A stretch of 64,000 nucleotides of DNA from Phymorhynchus buccinoides (Eukaryota > Mollusca > Gastropoda > Neogastropoda > Raphitomidae): contig CM065710.1 in the NCBI GenBank assembly GCA_017654935.2, positions 30,813,539 through 30,877,538 of the forward strand. Reading direction: 5' to 3'. Each line of letters opens with the position of its first letter. Within the stretch, counting starts at the first letter, position 1. The notes beneath the pieces are model-generated. The model was not told where the DNA came from. It did no database searches and saw only the letters and a program-made list of their open reading frames with translations. Of the stretch, positions 1 through 9,790 are shown in pieces. A program made the position numbers and the translations under genes.

Positions 1-945
1 CGGCGTTCTCGCTTGGCATCACGCAGGATGTCTCTCACTGCTGAATACCAAGGCGATGTGCGGCCAGAAGGCACACATCGCTCAGTAGCGGGGGCGTGTT
101 TGTCCAGCAGTCCCCTCAGGCCGTCGTCCAGCTGTTGGGCGCTGATGTCGGGTCCACAGTCTTCCAGCATTGACTGGATGTCAGCCATGAACAGCGTGGT
201 CAGAGGCGTCCCTGTCGATGGCTTTGATGTCCCGCACGGTGCGGTAGACAGGCTGCTTCTTGGGGCGGGACACCTGCAGACTGCAGAGGACAGCAGCGTG
301 GTCAGAGGACACCATGTGGCTGATGGAGCAGGACCGGACGAGCTGATCGGCCTCGCGGTACAGGACCCAGTCGATGGTGTGGCCGCTCCTGTAGTAGGTG
401 GCCTCCTGCACACCATGCACAATGTTAAACCTGGACAGAGTGTCCAGCACCTTGGAGGTCAGCGGGTAAGTGGGCACGTCATAGTGCACGTTGAAGTCAC
501 CGACCACCACTGACTTGCCACGGAGCACATTGCAGTGGTCCAACAGGTCCGTCAGCTCCGTCACAAAGGTGGAGTCCTGAAGCTTGTTCCTCTTGCTGGG
601 CGGGGGTCTGTACAGGCAGAAGAAGTGGATGTGTTGGGGGGCAGTGAGTGTGAACTCCATCAGTTCGTAGGAGGAATGGGGAAAGGGGAAGGAGGAGTTG
701 ACTGTTGCTGCAAAGTGGTCGCGGAAAATAACTGCGAGTCCCCCACCTCAAGTTTCTCGGGTGAAGGACCGCAGCTTGTAGCCTGGGGGAACCAAGTCAG
801 CACATTTGCTCTCGTCGCCACTGGTTCTGAGCCATGTCTCTTGTCAGGAACAGGACGTCAATGTCTTCATCCCCAACGAACTCCACAATCTGCGTCCGCT
901 TGGACTTGGAGCCCACAGATAATATCAATGTAGGCAAGAACCCTT
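1..945 (-). pseudogene. Decayed LINE ORF, APE-type endonuclease domain, running off the left edge
   Basis: Read leftwards, the order is an N-terminal endonuclease segment (ETWLRTSGDES near 830-800, with LVPPGYKLRSF after it), then FCLYRPPPSKRNKL, the hallmark VVVGDFNVHYD (near 510-480), SGHTIDWVLYR (near 395-365) and SSDHAAVLCSL (near 305-275). GDFN and SDH are the conserved endonuclease motifs of non-LTR retrotransposons. The linker that normally precedes the reverse transcriptase (PWYSAVRDILRDAKRERR) reaches base 1, so the RT should lie outside the window. An in-frame TGA near 755 and frame changes near 835 and 210 show a dead copy. A CR1/L2-like clade is my best guess, but the clade is not settled by what is visible. 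Confidence 0.88.
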
Positions 946-1404
946 GCATGGTTTACACAGTAAACTGACGTCACACATGAGTGGATTTGAGGATAGACCC
1001 GAACAATGGGAATTGGTAGGTTCGCACATCAAACAGTCAGCATGAATGAGCAGGCACATCAGCAATTAGTCGTCGCACCAAACACCAATGTTCATAGGCT
1101 AGGCCTAACATCGGTTCCACAGCAAAAGTTCATGCCGTTTGTCGTTAGAGTTCATGCACAGCATTGATAGTCAGGTCGAAAGCCGCACACACACAAAAAT
1201 GAACCCTGACTGGGCCTAACTACTAAGAAGCACATGTTATATGAGAATAACACAATTAGCCCAGCCTACGTCACTAATAGGCCTATGTCACAAGAAGGCA
1301 GGCCAAGATCGAGCAGCCGATAATGAGTGAGCCAAAAGTGGAGCTTCACTGAAAAAGTGACTAAACCCTAATACTAAAATAGTAACTGTTGACTAAAAAA
1401 GTGT
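946..1404. other. Non-coding stretch upstream of the LINE copy
   Basis: No coding signal seen. It may be the 5' UTR of the minus-strand LINE or unrelated flank. A palindromic CRE-like octamer TGACGTCA lies at 966-973; a single octamer is not evidence of a promoter. Confidence 0.4.
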
Positions 1405-1406
1405 GA

Positions 1407-1885
1407 ACACAAATTTGACGACGACGACGAAAATGGTGTTTTACGTCCTCTTGGTCTGAATCAGACACATATGGGACATTTGTAAATACAAATATGGTGG
1501 GAACAATACTGGAGGCAATGCCCGGAGGCAGTACGAAACCAGTAAAGTCCCGATTTTTTTATTAATACAGATAGGTGTAGCGGTAACCACGCCTCGGTTA
1601 AACCTCATCGGCTATGGCACCACTACAAGTATTTTATAAGTATATCGACACAAATTTGACGACGACGAAAATGGTGTTTTACGTCCTCTTGGTCTGAATC
1701 AGACACATATGGGACATTTGTAAATACAAATATGGTGGGAACAATACTGGAGGCAATGCCCGGAGGCAGTACGAAACCAGTAAAGTCCCGATTTTTTTAT
1801 TAATACAGATAGGTGTAGCAGTAACCACGCCTCGGTTAAACCTCATCGGCTATGGTACCACTACAAGTTGACACAAATTTGAGCA
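1407..1885. repeat. Tandem duplication, two ~220-240 bp units plus a partial third
   Basis: Each unit starts with ACACAAATTTGA (1407, 1648 and about 1869). The units share GGTCTGAATCAGACACATAT, GGAGGCAATGCCCGGAGGCAG and CACGCCTCGGTTAAACCTC. They are nearly identical apart from an 18-bp linker in copy 1 and a one-triplet change in the GAC run. The near identity points to recent duplication. No coding frame; function unknown. Confidence 0.9.
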
Positions 1886-2518
1886 CTTTCATAATATAAA
1901 AATGCTCGAGAGCCGGACCGCAAAGACAGCAGTCGCTGGATGCAGCGAGAATGGCTTTGTGGGTGGCGAGAGTGACCATATCTGTGTTTGTTTGGGTTTA
2001 GTCCAACACAGATATCTATGCCACTAATCATTAAACCCTGGCATGTTGCATATGAGAAAAAAAGAGGGTAAATTAAGCTCTATTCTGACTACTAATATAA
2101 TAAGGAAATCTAACTATATATTTATAATAATTATGAAAAACCTTGTATTTTAGACCCCACTGAAACAGGTTCAAGCTACTAAATAATTAATTCATCTAAA
2201 CTCATACCACATTACACCAATCTTTCATAATGGATTAATACACTAAAGTAACACCTTTCTATACAGCTATATTATATGGCACAGTTAAAATATAATTCGC
2301 ATTCATTGTCCCGTAACAAAAATAAACTAGTCGAAGCCTGGTTTTAAGACTGAGTTGGCACCGTGGTCAGACAGACTGTGACGTTGACACAGCGTCGGTG
2401 TAACTTTCGTCAAATGTTCTCTTTTGACGTCAAATAAAAGTAGCTAATTTGTATGTAGGACATTGAAAGAGTTGCTTAGTAACAAAATTATGAAAGGATG
2501 GCTTTGATAAAATAGGTT
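1886..2518. other. AT-rich stretch, nothing recognised
   Basis: No ORF of note and no recognisable element. There is a short inverted pair around 1977-2014 (ATATCTGTGT / ACACAGATAT), too small to assign. Confidence 0.4.
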
Positions 2519-2519
2519 T

Positions 2520-2817
2520 TATAGAGGGATCCGGGATAGCGTCATAATGTCACGTGATTTTGTTGGTAACGAAAGTCGGACGCCATTTTGGCTGGAGCGC
2601 CGTTTTGGTTCAGATTACAGAGGTGAGCGTCAGTGAGTTTCGACAAATCGTCACAATGGTAATAAACTGTGCAGTAGTTAAATGTTCAGGACTAAAAGCA
2701 AACATCAGAATTCAATGCGTTCCACCGCCAAGTATCTTAGCAACCCGAATAATCCAGCCATCATGGCCGACAGAGGTGACATTCTCATTTGCATACATGA
2801 ACCCGGATCCCTCTATA
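2520..2817 (+). mobile_element. ~300-bp element with perfect 16-bp terminal inverted repeats and a THAP-like coding snippet
   Basis: TATAGAGGGATCCGGG at 2520-2535 is matched exactly by its reverse complement at 2802-2817, giving a compact TIR-bounded unit of MITE size. Inside, a plus-strand ATG at 2656 reads MVINCAVVKCSGLKAN. This resembles the start of a THAP C2CH zinc finger (Met, then C-x4-C within the first ten residues), after which similarity is lost. THAP domains occur in P-element-type transposases, so this could be a deletion derivative of such an element. The TIR is seen directly; the THAP link is tentative. No clear target-site duplication. Confidence 0.6.
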
Positions 2818-3236
2818 TAGATAAGAGGTGACATAACTTGGCCGGTTAGATTGCCAGATTTTAGGAGAAATCAGCCATTCAATGTCTTAATTAGCAAACT
2901 AATAAAGTGATTGGCATAACCACAATAAGATTTTATTATTGGAATGACAATCAAAGAGAAGAAAAAAAGCTAAATTATAAGTTTATTATTACTACTATTT
3001 GGCCTGAAATTTGGATTGAAGGCCCCGTGTGGAAATTTGAAAAGGGGTCACGTGACACGATTTGAAAAGTGACACGTCTAAATATAGATTTTGACGCCAT
3101 ATAGCAAGGTGCGCACATGACGTGGGAAGGGGCGAAACATGCTTGTCGTATGCAAAAAATAGTATTGCGTGACAGGTAAGCCATATATGGCTCCAACCCA
3201 CCTGCGTGCGCATCTCGACCATTCCAACGGAAATGT

Positions 3237-3405
3237 CGCCATCTTAGTCCTTATTTGTGTGTAAGCAAAGTGAAAATGTTATCTAAATGTGTAAAGAAAA
3301 CATCCAGATGTTATAAATACAGTTTAGATAAGTTTCGAATTGGAACAGCCAAATACGCAGCATCGATCTGGCATTTTTCAAAAAAAGGTAAGGACTAAGA
3401 TGGCG
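3237..3405. mobile_element. Short inverted-repeat unit (~170 bp), possible MITE
   Basis: CGCCATCTTAGTCCTTA at 3237-3253 is mirrored perfectly by TAAGGACTAAGATGGCG at 3389-3405. The 135-bp interior is AT-rich and has no coding content. A perfect 17-bp arm is unlikely by chance, but no flanking duplication or second copy was found here. The flanking sequence 2820-3236 and 3406-3742 shows no gene. Confidence 0.5.
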
Positions 3406-3742
3406 GTCTCCCATAATATGGCGCTCCTTGTGGCCGGATATGACGACACGTGGGTACTAGCCATACGGCGCACTGTCACAAAAAGAAAAAAAGAAGCGTG
3501 TTTTCTAGGGCCTGTGATCGTTCTTGTCAAAGCTGACTCCCCTCTTTTTCACGGTGTGTTGAAATTGACTCGCTTGACTTAAGTGTGTACGTTTTATTGT
3601 TGGTGTTTACAAGTTAAAATAACAGCAATTGTCGTTAGTGTTTCAGTTCGTTGCTTCTGTTTGTGTTTATCTTTAAGCGTTACATTTTCTCACCACATCT
3701 TATGAAGTACATTTATGTTAAAAATTTATTTTTTGTTGAACT

Positions 3743-3959
3743 AGGGGAAGACGGGGTAAAAAGCGCACGGGCGGGTAAGAAGCCCACCCCAATTATCTCA
3801 TGAAATGAAGCAAATTTCAGTCTCATTTTGCCCATGAGACGAGCGTTAATGTTTAGCATTCGTCTCATGGGCAAATTTGACTGAAATTTTCTTTATTTCA
3901 TGAGATAATTGGGGTGGGCTTCTTACCCGCCCATGCGCTTTTTACCCCGTCTTCCCCTA
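3743..3959. mobile_element. Foldback (palindromic) MITE, copy 1
   Basis: A near-perfect hairpin with arms of about 100 bp. It opens with TAGGGGAAGACGGGGTAAAA and closes with its complement ending CTTCCCCTA. Landmarks in both arms are GCGGGTAAGAAGCCCACCCC, AATTATCTCATGAAAT and GCCCATGAGACGA. TA at both ends fits a Tc1/mariner-type TA target. A second copy in opposite orientation lies at 40013-40231. Short ORFs inside are by-products of the arms. Confidence 0.9.
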
Positions 3960-4109
3960 TATTCTTTGCGCACGAATGCGTGTTACAGTGTGTGTGCTGC
4001 GACCACTGTTGTGAAAAATGGATGCGTTTTCATTTCGCTGCAGATCTGAGCCTGTTTCTTTTTCTTGCTTTTCTGTTGATACACATCAGTATATATCTAT
4101 TGGCATAGT

Positions 4110-4522
4110 AGCATGCATGAGCATAAAGTACAAATTTTAAGATTACACTTAACACATGCTTAAAAATACACATTACATGTGGGCACATACACGTCTAAGG
4201 AAAAGCACGTACGTGAGGTAGTTACTTTCAACACGATGAACACACAGTTAAAAGGATCATGAGTTTAGGAGGTGGATGGATCTGGGGATGAAAGATTTAT
4301 ATGGCCTGGAGTTAACTTAAAAGTCTTGTAGCGTCGTCCAGAAGGTAACAATTCATAATGTTTATTCAAAACATGGGACGTGTCATTCACAATCTTCCTG
4401 GCTTTTTGCTTGATTCGTCTTTCGTACAGCTCATTCAAACCCGTCAAAACTGACCCCACCATCTTCCACTTGCCCACTGTCTGAGCTGACCAGTACAGGG
4501 GATATCTCACATCATTCCACAC
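4110..4522 (-). pseudogene. LINE 3' end: C-terminal ORF tail plus 3' UTR
   Basis: The minus strand reads ARKIVNDTSHVLNKHYELLPSGRRY, cited here by its key parts ARKIV, SHVLNKHYELLPSGRRY. This is the typical stretch just before the stop in CR1/L2-like LINE ORF2. The remainder (to about 4110) is 3' UTR that matches 43622-43975 in reverse. It ends 7 bp before the receptor start codon at 4529, so this LINE tail occupies the immediate 5' flank of the receptor gene. A paralogue keeps the same arrangement, so the insertion predates the duplication. Confidence 0.82.
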
Positions 4523-4528
4523 AGAACA

Positions 4529-5506
4529 ATGCCAAACTGGATTGATGTGAACCTAAAATACATAACGGCTGAGGATCTCATCAGGGACATTGGGGATCCT
4601 GTTGTGGTTGTTTTTGGATTGTTCGGAAATTGTCTGGTGATTCTGATCATGCATCGTCTTCCTACAACCACCTACAGCGTTTTCTTCAAAGTTCTGGCCG
4701 TGTCTGACCAGTCTGACCAGCTACAGCTGATAATAGGTCCCCTAGAGCGCTGGCTGAACATAACATTTAACGTAAAGTATTTCAATACTCGTAGCGATCT
4801 GCAGTGTAAGCTAAATAGAATGATACTCTACACAGCAGAACCTCTTTCATCATGGACGCTTGTGGCCCTTACTATGCTCAGAGCTGCTTCTGTGCTGTGG
4901 CCACTTCGTGTCAGTGCTGTGTGGACGAAGGGAAAGTCAAGAGTTATGGCTGGTATAGTAATCATTACTATCATTGCAGTTAATTGTAACCTGTCGTATT
5001 ACTATGGTGTCAGCAGAGGATCTTGTCAAGAGAACGAACCAGTGCGGTACTTGCAATGGACACGCCAATTTATTACACGGTTCATACCGTTTGTGTTACT
5101 GGTGCTTTTCAACAGTGTCCTGTCATGGACGCTGGTCAGATCTGTTGTGAGAGCAAGCCAAGGTGTTTCTGTAAAACACTCCACCCTTGATTCCAGACAA
5201 CAGAGAGTGTCGTCATTGACCATCACCTTGATGGCTGTAAGTACTCCGTTTTTCCTCTGTGTTCTACCCTGGGCGATAAATGTAATAATGAGAGTGTATG
5301 CTGATAGGAATGATCCAATACAGAACGGACAGTACTGGGTGTTTCGTGAAGCCAGCCTTTTTCTGTGGTACTCTAACTGTGCTGTCAACTTCTACCTGTT
5401 CTGTGTAACTCACAGACAGTTCAGAGCAGAGTTCAGAAAGGTAGTTTGGGAGTTCACTGGATTATGTCGTGAAAACAAAGCGTTGAATTATGTGGAAAGA
5501 AAATAA
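4529..5506 (+). CDS. Rhodopsin-like (class A) GPCR, intronless, probable chemosensory-type orphan receptor
   Basis: 325 residues, uninterrupted, seven hydrophobic helices. TM1 about 25-42 has the conserved Asn34 (LFGNCLVIL). TM2 about 52-70 carries LAVSD with Asp60. Cys93 (start of TM3) and Cys166 (ECL2) are the usual disulfide pair. TM3 ends LTMLR118, so Arg3.50 is kept but the acidic residue and Tyr of DRY are Leu and Ala. TM4 about 137-157 lacks the usual Trp. TM5 about 183-206 has Pro187. TM6 about 228-252 has CVLPW instead of CWxP. TM7 about 273-293 has NFYLF instead of NPxxY. Helix 8 and tail follow (RQFRAEFRKVVWEF). N77-I-T in ECL1 is a possible glycosylation site. The 9 bp TCTGACCAG is tandemly duplicated at 4703-4720 (SDQSDQ) at the Asp2.50 site; the pseudogene relatives lack this. 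The start is the first Met, just after the LINE remnant. A plasma-membrane receptor is secure; ligand unknown. Mollusc FMRFamide-like or chemoreceptor families are the likely neighbours. Confidence 0.9.
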   Translation: MPNWIDVNLKYITAEDLIRDIGDPVVVVFGLFGNCLVILIMHRLPTTTYSVFFKVLAVSDQSDQLQLIIGPLERWLNITFNVKYFNTRSDLQCKLNRMILYTAEPLSSWTLVALTMLRAASVLWPLRVSAVWTKGKSRVMAGIVIITIIAVNCNLSYYYGVSRGSCQENEPVRYLQWTRQFITRFIPFVLLVLFNSVLSWTLVRSVVRASQGVSVKHSTLDSRQQRVSSLTITLMAVSTPFFLCVLPWAINVIMRVYADRNDPIQNGQYWVFREASLFLWYSNCAVNFYLFCVTHRQFRAEFRKVVWEFTGLCRENKALNYVERK

Positions 5507-5762
5507 TCTGTAGGAATAGAACGGTAAAGCCAGACTGGGCAAATGGTGCAGGGGACAAACGAACAAGACTACGCTTAAAGCTGGTGTTTACTGAGAAGAA
5601 CACGATGATGATCACAAGATCCGTCCCGATGGCCATCTCTGCAGGTCCGACTTACCTCTTCAGCATTTCTGTTCCTCACCTGAACGACACCTTGTGGCAA
5701 TGTTCCACTGATTTTGATTCATTTTTACCCATTTGATTTAGAATTATCGTAGGTCAAACGTC
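5507..5762. repeat. Receptor 3' flank, left copy of inverted duplication
   Basis: From about 5510 to 5760 this matches the reverse complement of about 42150-41872, including GAAGAACACGATGATGATCA, GATGGCCATCTCTGCAGGTC and CCTACGATAATTCT-type segments. It has no ORF of its own and probably includes the receptor 3' UTR. No AATAAA immediately after the stop. Confidence 0.8.
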
Positions 5763-5776
5763 CAAGGGAGAAAGTG

Positions 5777-5794
5777 GATGTGTGTGTGTGTGTG

Positions 5795-5832
<38 letters not shown>

Positions 5833-5910
5833 TGTGCGTGTGCGTGCGTGCGTGTGTGTATGTGTGTATGTTCGTGTGCGTGCGTGCATGCGCGAGTGTC
5901 TATGTATGTG
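5777..5910. repeat. (GT)n microsatellite
   Basis: Imperfect GT/TGTGCG array. It explains the cysteine/valine-only and histidine/threonine-only reading frames here, none of which is a gene. Confidence 0.97.
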
Positions 5911-6283
5911 TGTGTGAGTGCCCACTCTGGTTGTTTGCGATGGCGATATGTCAGCTTAATCATAGGACATTTCCCGATGTGATTGCTTGCCATTTCTTAT
6001 AGTTTAGAGTTTTTATTAATTCGTGCCACATAGGTGATGCATTTTAAATTTAAGATATATAAATATAAATAAGGCAACAATCCTAAAGGGGCATGACCAA
6101 CGGCAGGGAAACGGATAGAGAAGGGGCGAAGTACTCTCTATATGTTGATAGAGATTCATTTGTAAGGATAATGGATAGTAGTCTCATTCAGTCTAACTCA
6201 AATGTCCTATGATTAAGCTGACATATATCGCCATCGCAAACAACCAGAATGGGCACTCACACACACATACATAGACACTGTAT
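5890..6283. repeat. Local inverted repeat (arms ~83 bp) inside the duplicated block
   Basis: The arm at about 5890-5972 (GAGTGCCCACTCTGGTTGTT, GCGATGGCGATATGTCAGC) recurs in reverse at about 6200-6283. The 230-bp interior (CACATAGGTGATGCATTTTA; AGGCAACAATCCTAAAGGGG; GAAACGGATAGAGAAGGGGC) matches about 40630-40790 in reverse and so belongs to the large inverted duplication. No gene. Confidence 0.85.
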
Positions 6284-6415
6284 GTGTAATATCATGCCTT
6301 GCCATGTTTGTATTCTATGTTCGTATATGTACCAAGGACAGATTCGAAGACTAGGCGTTGCCTAAAATCTTTATCCTTGAAAAATAAAGTTCAAGTTTTC
6401 AAGTTTTCAAGTTAA
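6284..6415 (+). mobile_element. LINE/SINE 3' tail with short-repeat terminus
   Basis: TATGTACCAAGGACAGATTC, then AATAAAGTTCAAG followed by a reiterated TTTTCAAG terminus (about 6388-6415). This looks like a retroposon 3' end terminated by short tandem repeats rather than poly(A). No coding remnant precedes it. Confidence 0.6.
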
Positions 6416-6484
6416 CTCAGTCTAACTTTCAGTTTGTCTACATTTCTGTATATCTATCTGTATCTGTCTGTTTTTCTCTGTCTG

Positions 6485-6699
<215 letters not shown>

Positions 6700-6700
<1 letters not shown>

Positions 6701-6994
6701 CTAGTTGATAGATTGCTTACTTGTCTGATATGTAATTCTCTGAATGTTGATATTTGTTATTTCCTGCAAAGTTGTATGTTAAAACATATCTGTACACATC
6801 AACATATTCACAAAATATCTATATTTCCCCATGGCAACCAGTATTAGGCCACTCATAATATGAATTACAACTCACTGTGTTGCCATGGGGAAATAGTGAT
6901 ATTTTGTTAATATTGTTAACGTGTACAGAGACCTTAACTGCAAGCCCATCATGTGGCCTTGGCCTTTTGATTAAAAATCTCTCCCCCACCCCCA

Positions 6995-7000
<6 letters not shown>
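6700..7000. repeat. Block B of the inverted duplication
   Basis: GTTGATAGATTGCTTACTTG, TTTGTTATTTCCTGCAA, the palindromic MITE and CATCATGTGGCCTTGGCCTT all recur in reverse at about 38612-38345. In both copies the block is flanked by CT/GA microsatellite. Confidence 0.88.
6791..6927. mobile_element. Palindromic MITE, copy 1 of 3
   Basis: A hairpin running from TGTACAC to GTGTACA. Its arms carry ATTCACAAAATAT and TTTCCCCATGGCAAC, with a spacer GGCCACTCATAATATGA. Copies at 38399-38538 and 41098-41237 share arms and spacer. Confidence 0.88.
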
Positions 7001-7064
<64 letters not shown>

Positions 7065-7066
7065 AT
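6995..7066. repeat. (CT)n microsatellite
   Basis: Pure CT run followed by degenerate CTCTCATATCC. Confidence 0.97.
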
Positions 7067-8437
7067 ATCCTCTACTTTTTTCGTACATATGGATGATATA
7101 CTGTATAGACCATGAGCCAGAACACGAAATCATGCACCCCCTTGCGGATTTTTGTAGACCATTTTTGTTGCGGAGGCGGCGGGGGTGCGGCTCAAGCCAC
7201 AAACCTATAACTCACTTTGTCGGTCTGTCGGTCCAAAATTGTCGCACATAATAAAAGCCAGGGGAGGCGACTCAGTGTATGCCCTTGTTTGTAGTTGAAA
7301 TAGTCGCGTGCCACAAACGATTGCAAAATCCGCGCTTGTTTGTTTTAGTAGTCTGGACCCTAACAAACTCAAATCAGGACGTTTGCCCTCAATCATCCTC
7401 CGGGTGAACTGTCAGGGACGTCTTGAAGTTACGCACATGCCAATACTTGAACCCCCTCATCCAAGACACAAATTAAATCTGGGACGATGTATGCCTCATT
7501 TTCTATAATTGTTTCGAGCTTAATCTTTGCTAACATTCCTCTTTACTTATTTTCAAACAAACAAAATCACATTTCGACGGCTGAATTCCTACAATACTAC
7601 TATTATTTCCAACAGTTGCCGAACGGTGGTGTTGACATTCTCTTTTGCGGAATAGAATCTGTTTGCATCTTACTGAGAAATGTGATAGTCCTTTGGGTAT
7701 TCAACTTTCAATATTATGTTTTATGCATTAAAACATTAATTCAACATGGGGTAAGAAAGGCACAATCTGCCAGCAATCTGCCAGCAATCATAATTATGGT
7801 TTTATGATGTCATAAGCCTGACACATGTCAATTTTCATTTTTGTTCTCCAGGGTGGACTGTTTTCTTAGTTTGCTTCGGTTTTATTTTAATTCTAAACAT
7901 AAAACATTCACTAGTCCTGCCATACAGCCAGTTACATCCTTTAGGTTTAAATGTGCTATGGCTGATGGGCTTCGAGTATCTGCATTTACTGAAGATGGTT
8001 ATATTATAAAGGCAAGACATTGACATTATGTGCTTACCAAAAGATAATTGGAAGGCATTTTAAGAGGTAGCATCATGCCTAATGCATGGACATCAAGAAT
8101 GACTGCCCTTCATCACCCATAGCATTTCACTGTATGAACCTTACTAAGGTTACCACTGTTAAAATCTGCAAATTCAACGCTGCAAAACAGGTCCACAATG
8201 GAAAGAAAAAAGAACTGTCGGACACTTTGTTGATTGATTTTATTTAAAGTCTGTTCACACAATGTGATATTAGACTTTAAAAATAAATAAATAAATGAAA
8301 CGAGGTTTTGTGATTGTGTATATATGCCTGCGTTTATGTGTGAGTGTGGGTGCGCATATGTGATAGCATGCGTGCATAAGTGTATGAGTGTCCGTGTGAA
8401 AGGCCGCGCACGCACGTGCGCGCGTGTGTGTAAGAGT
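7067..8437. other. Unassigned sequence
   Basis: No gene recognised. Open frames up to 106 codons (for example 7487-7807) are hydrophobic but have no recognisable motif, and composition gives no support. GAATCTGCCAGC-type duplication (CTGCCAGCAAT twice near 7768-7790) is minor. Confidence 0.4.
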
Positions 8438-8481
8438 GTGGTTTTTTTTGTGTGTGTGTATGTGTGTGCGTGCGTGCGTGC

Positions 8482-8529
<48 letters not shown>

Positions 8530-8612
8530 AGAGAGAGAGTGTGTGTGTGTGAGCTGTGTGTGTGTGTGTGTGTTGGTGTGTGTGTGTGTGTGTGTGTGTG
8601 TGTTGCTGAGGG
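8438..8612. repeat. Compound (GT)n/(GA)n microsatellite
   Basis: GT array, then a GA segment (about 8511-8539), then GT again. Confidence 0.97.
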
Positions 8613-8677
8613 GTGGGGTGAGAGCGGGGAAGGGGGGGAACAAAGAAAACAAAATTAATATTATTCTAACGCATCAA

Positions 8678-9790
8678 TTATAGTAATCTTGCAATTCCTG
8701 AGCTGGATATGACAGAAGCTATTTTGATCATTTCATGGCTGTAAACTACATCTTTTAAAGTTCCTATGCCTGCTACTTGTATCCCAGACAAGGTGTATAG
8801 CGATGTTAAAAATGGACATTCGAAAAGAATGTGTTCATCTGATAGTGGGTGACCACAAGCGCATTCTACATCTTTAGAAAATTTGGTCTTCCATGAATTT
8901 AATCGAATTTTGTAAATCAGGCTAGACAAAGATCTTGAACATGATAATATTTTAGATTTTGAAGGAAGTTTCTGTTTATACATGAAAGTTTCTATCATTG
9001 AATTTATTTCATGTTTTTTTGTCTTAGTGAAGTGTCTGACAATTTTCTACTAGCACCATCTTTGGCTAATCTATCAGCTAATTCATTCCCAAAGATACCA
9101 CAATGCGATGTAATCCAGCAAAATTCTATCTCAATTCCTTTGGACATAATAGATCTAGAATGTATCAAGTATTTTTTTTATCAAAAATTAGATTCTCATT
9201 CCAGTTGTGTAAGCTATAAAGTACAGATTGTGAGTCAACACATTGTAAAATACTATAAATCGCAATATCAGTGTCAGATATCCAAGATAAGGCCATCACT
9301 ATATGCTATGAAAGATACAGGCCAGGTACAGAAATGATGCCAGTGACAAACCGACACAAATGTTAATAAACTCATGGAAACTACAGCTCTAGCTATTTCA
9401 GGTAGTCGTATCGTCGCATATTAACAAACATAAAAAGCATTTTGAAATTTGCAGTCATCAATAAACATTCTAGTGCCGTTGTTGTGGATAAGAACATTGT
9501 AAAATACTAGAAAAGGCAGATTTGCGAAGAATGTGACTAAATCAGCAGAAGACAAAACTGAAATACCAGGCACAAATTTACAGCGTGTGTCTGGTAAAAT
9601 GCAGAACAACTCTTGAACTCTGTGAGACAAGATCTTTGTTAGGCTTTTTCCTGAGAGTTGGTGGATAATGCCTAAACATTTCCTGTTTGACATGACTCTA
9701 CCATTCAGCTGACAGTGATGAGAAGATATTTCTTGTGTACTCTTACACTTTGCTTCTGGAGCTGAGACTGCTTTATGCAGAGCAACCATG
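8678..9790 (-). pseudogene. Decayed LINE ORF2: RNase H domain and C-terminal tail
   Basis: The minus strand reads IEIEFCWITSHCGIFGNELADRLAKDGAS, cited by its core CGIFGNELADRLAKDGA (about 9140-9050). This is the terminal RNase H1 segment with the conserved Asn-Glu-Leu-Ala-Asp. It is followed by RLNSWKTKFSKDVECACG, then HPLSDEHILFECPF (about 8900-8800), the Cys/His tail after RNase H in I-, R1- or Jockey-like elements. Further upstream (9421-9789) is an open but poorly matching stretch, MFIDDCK, that may be the degraded first RNase H strand. Several stops and frame changes make it non-functional. Confidence 0.82.

Noticed and set aside
13..513. Plus-strand 166-codon frame, and 535-933
   Set aside because: Shadows of the minus-strand LINE endonuclease, whose motifs are unambiguous.
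966..973. CRE sites TGACGTCA here and near 14309 and 17784 as regulatory elements
   Set aside because: Isolated octamers with no adjoining gene start; expected occasionally by chance in 64 kb.
3914..4108. Small plus-strand protein starting in the foldback element
   Set aside because: Its start lies in the hairpin arm and the same peptide start recurs at the other foldback copy; it is a by-product of the repeat.
5026..5388. Minus-strand 120-codon frame
   Set aside because: Shadow of the intact receptor gene on the opposite strand.
5725..5993. Cys/Val-rich and His/Thr-rich open frames, also at 8452-8658, 50026-50247, 54445-54780, 55133-55514, 58637-58894 and 61280-61617
   Set aside because: They are translations of (GT)n/(CA)n microsatellites in several frames; no coding composition or motif.
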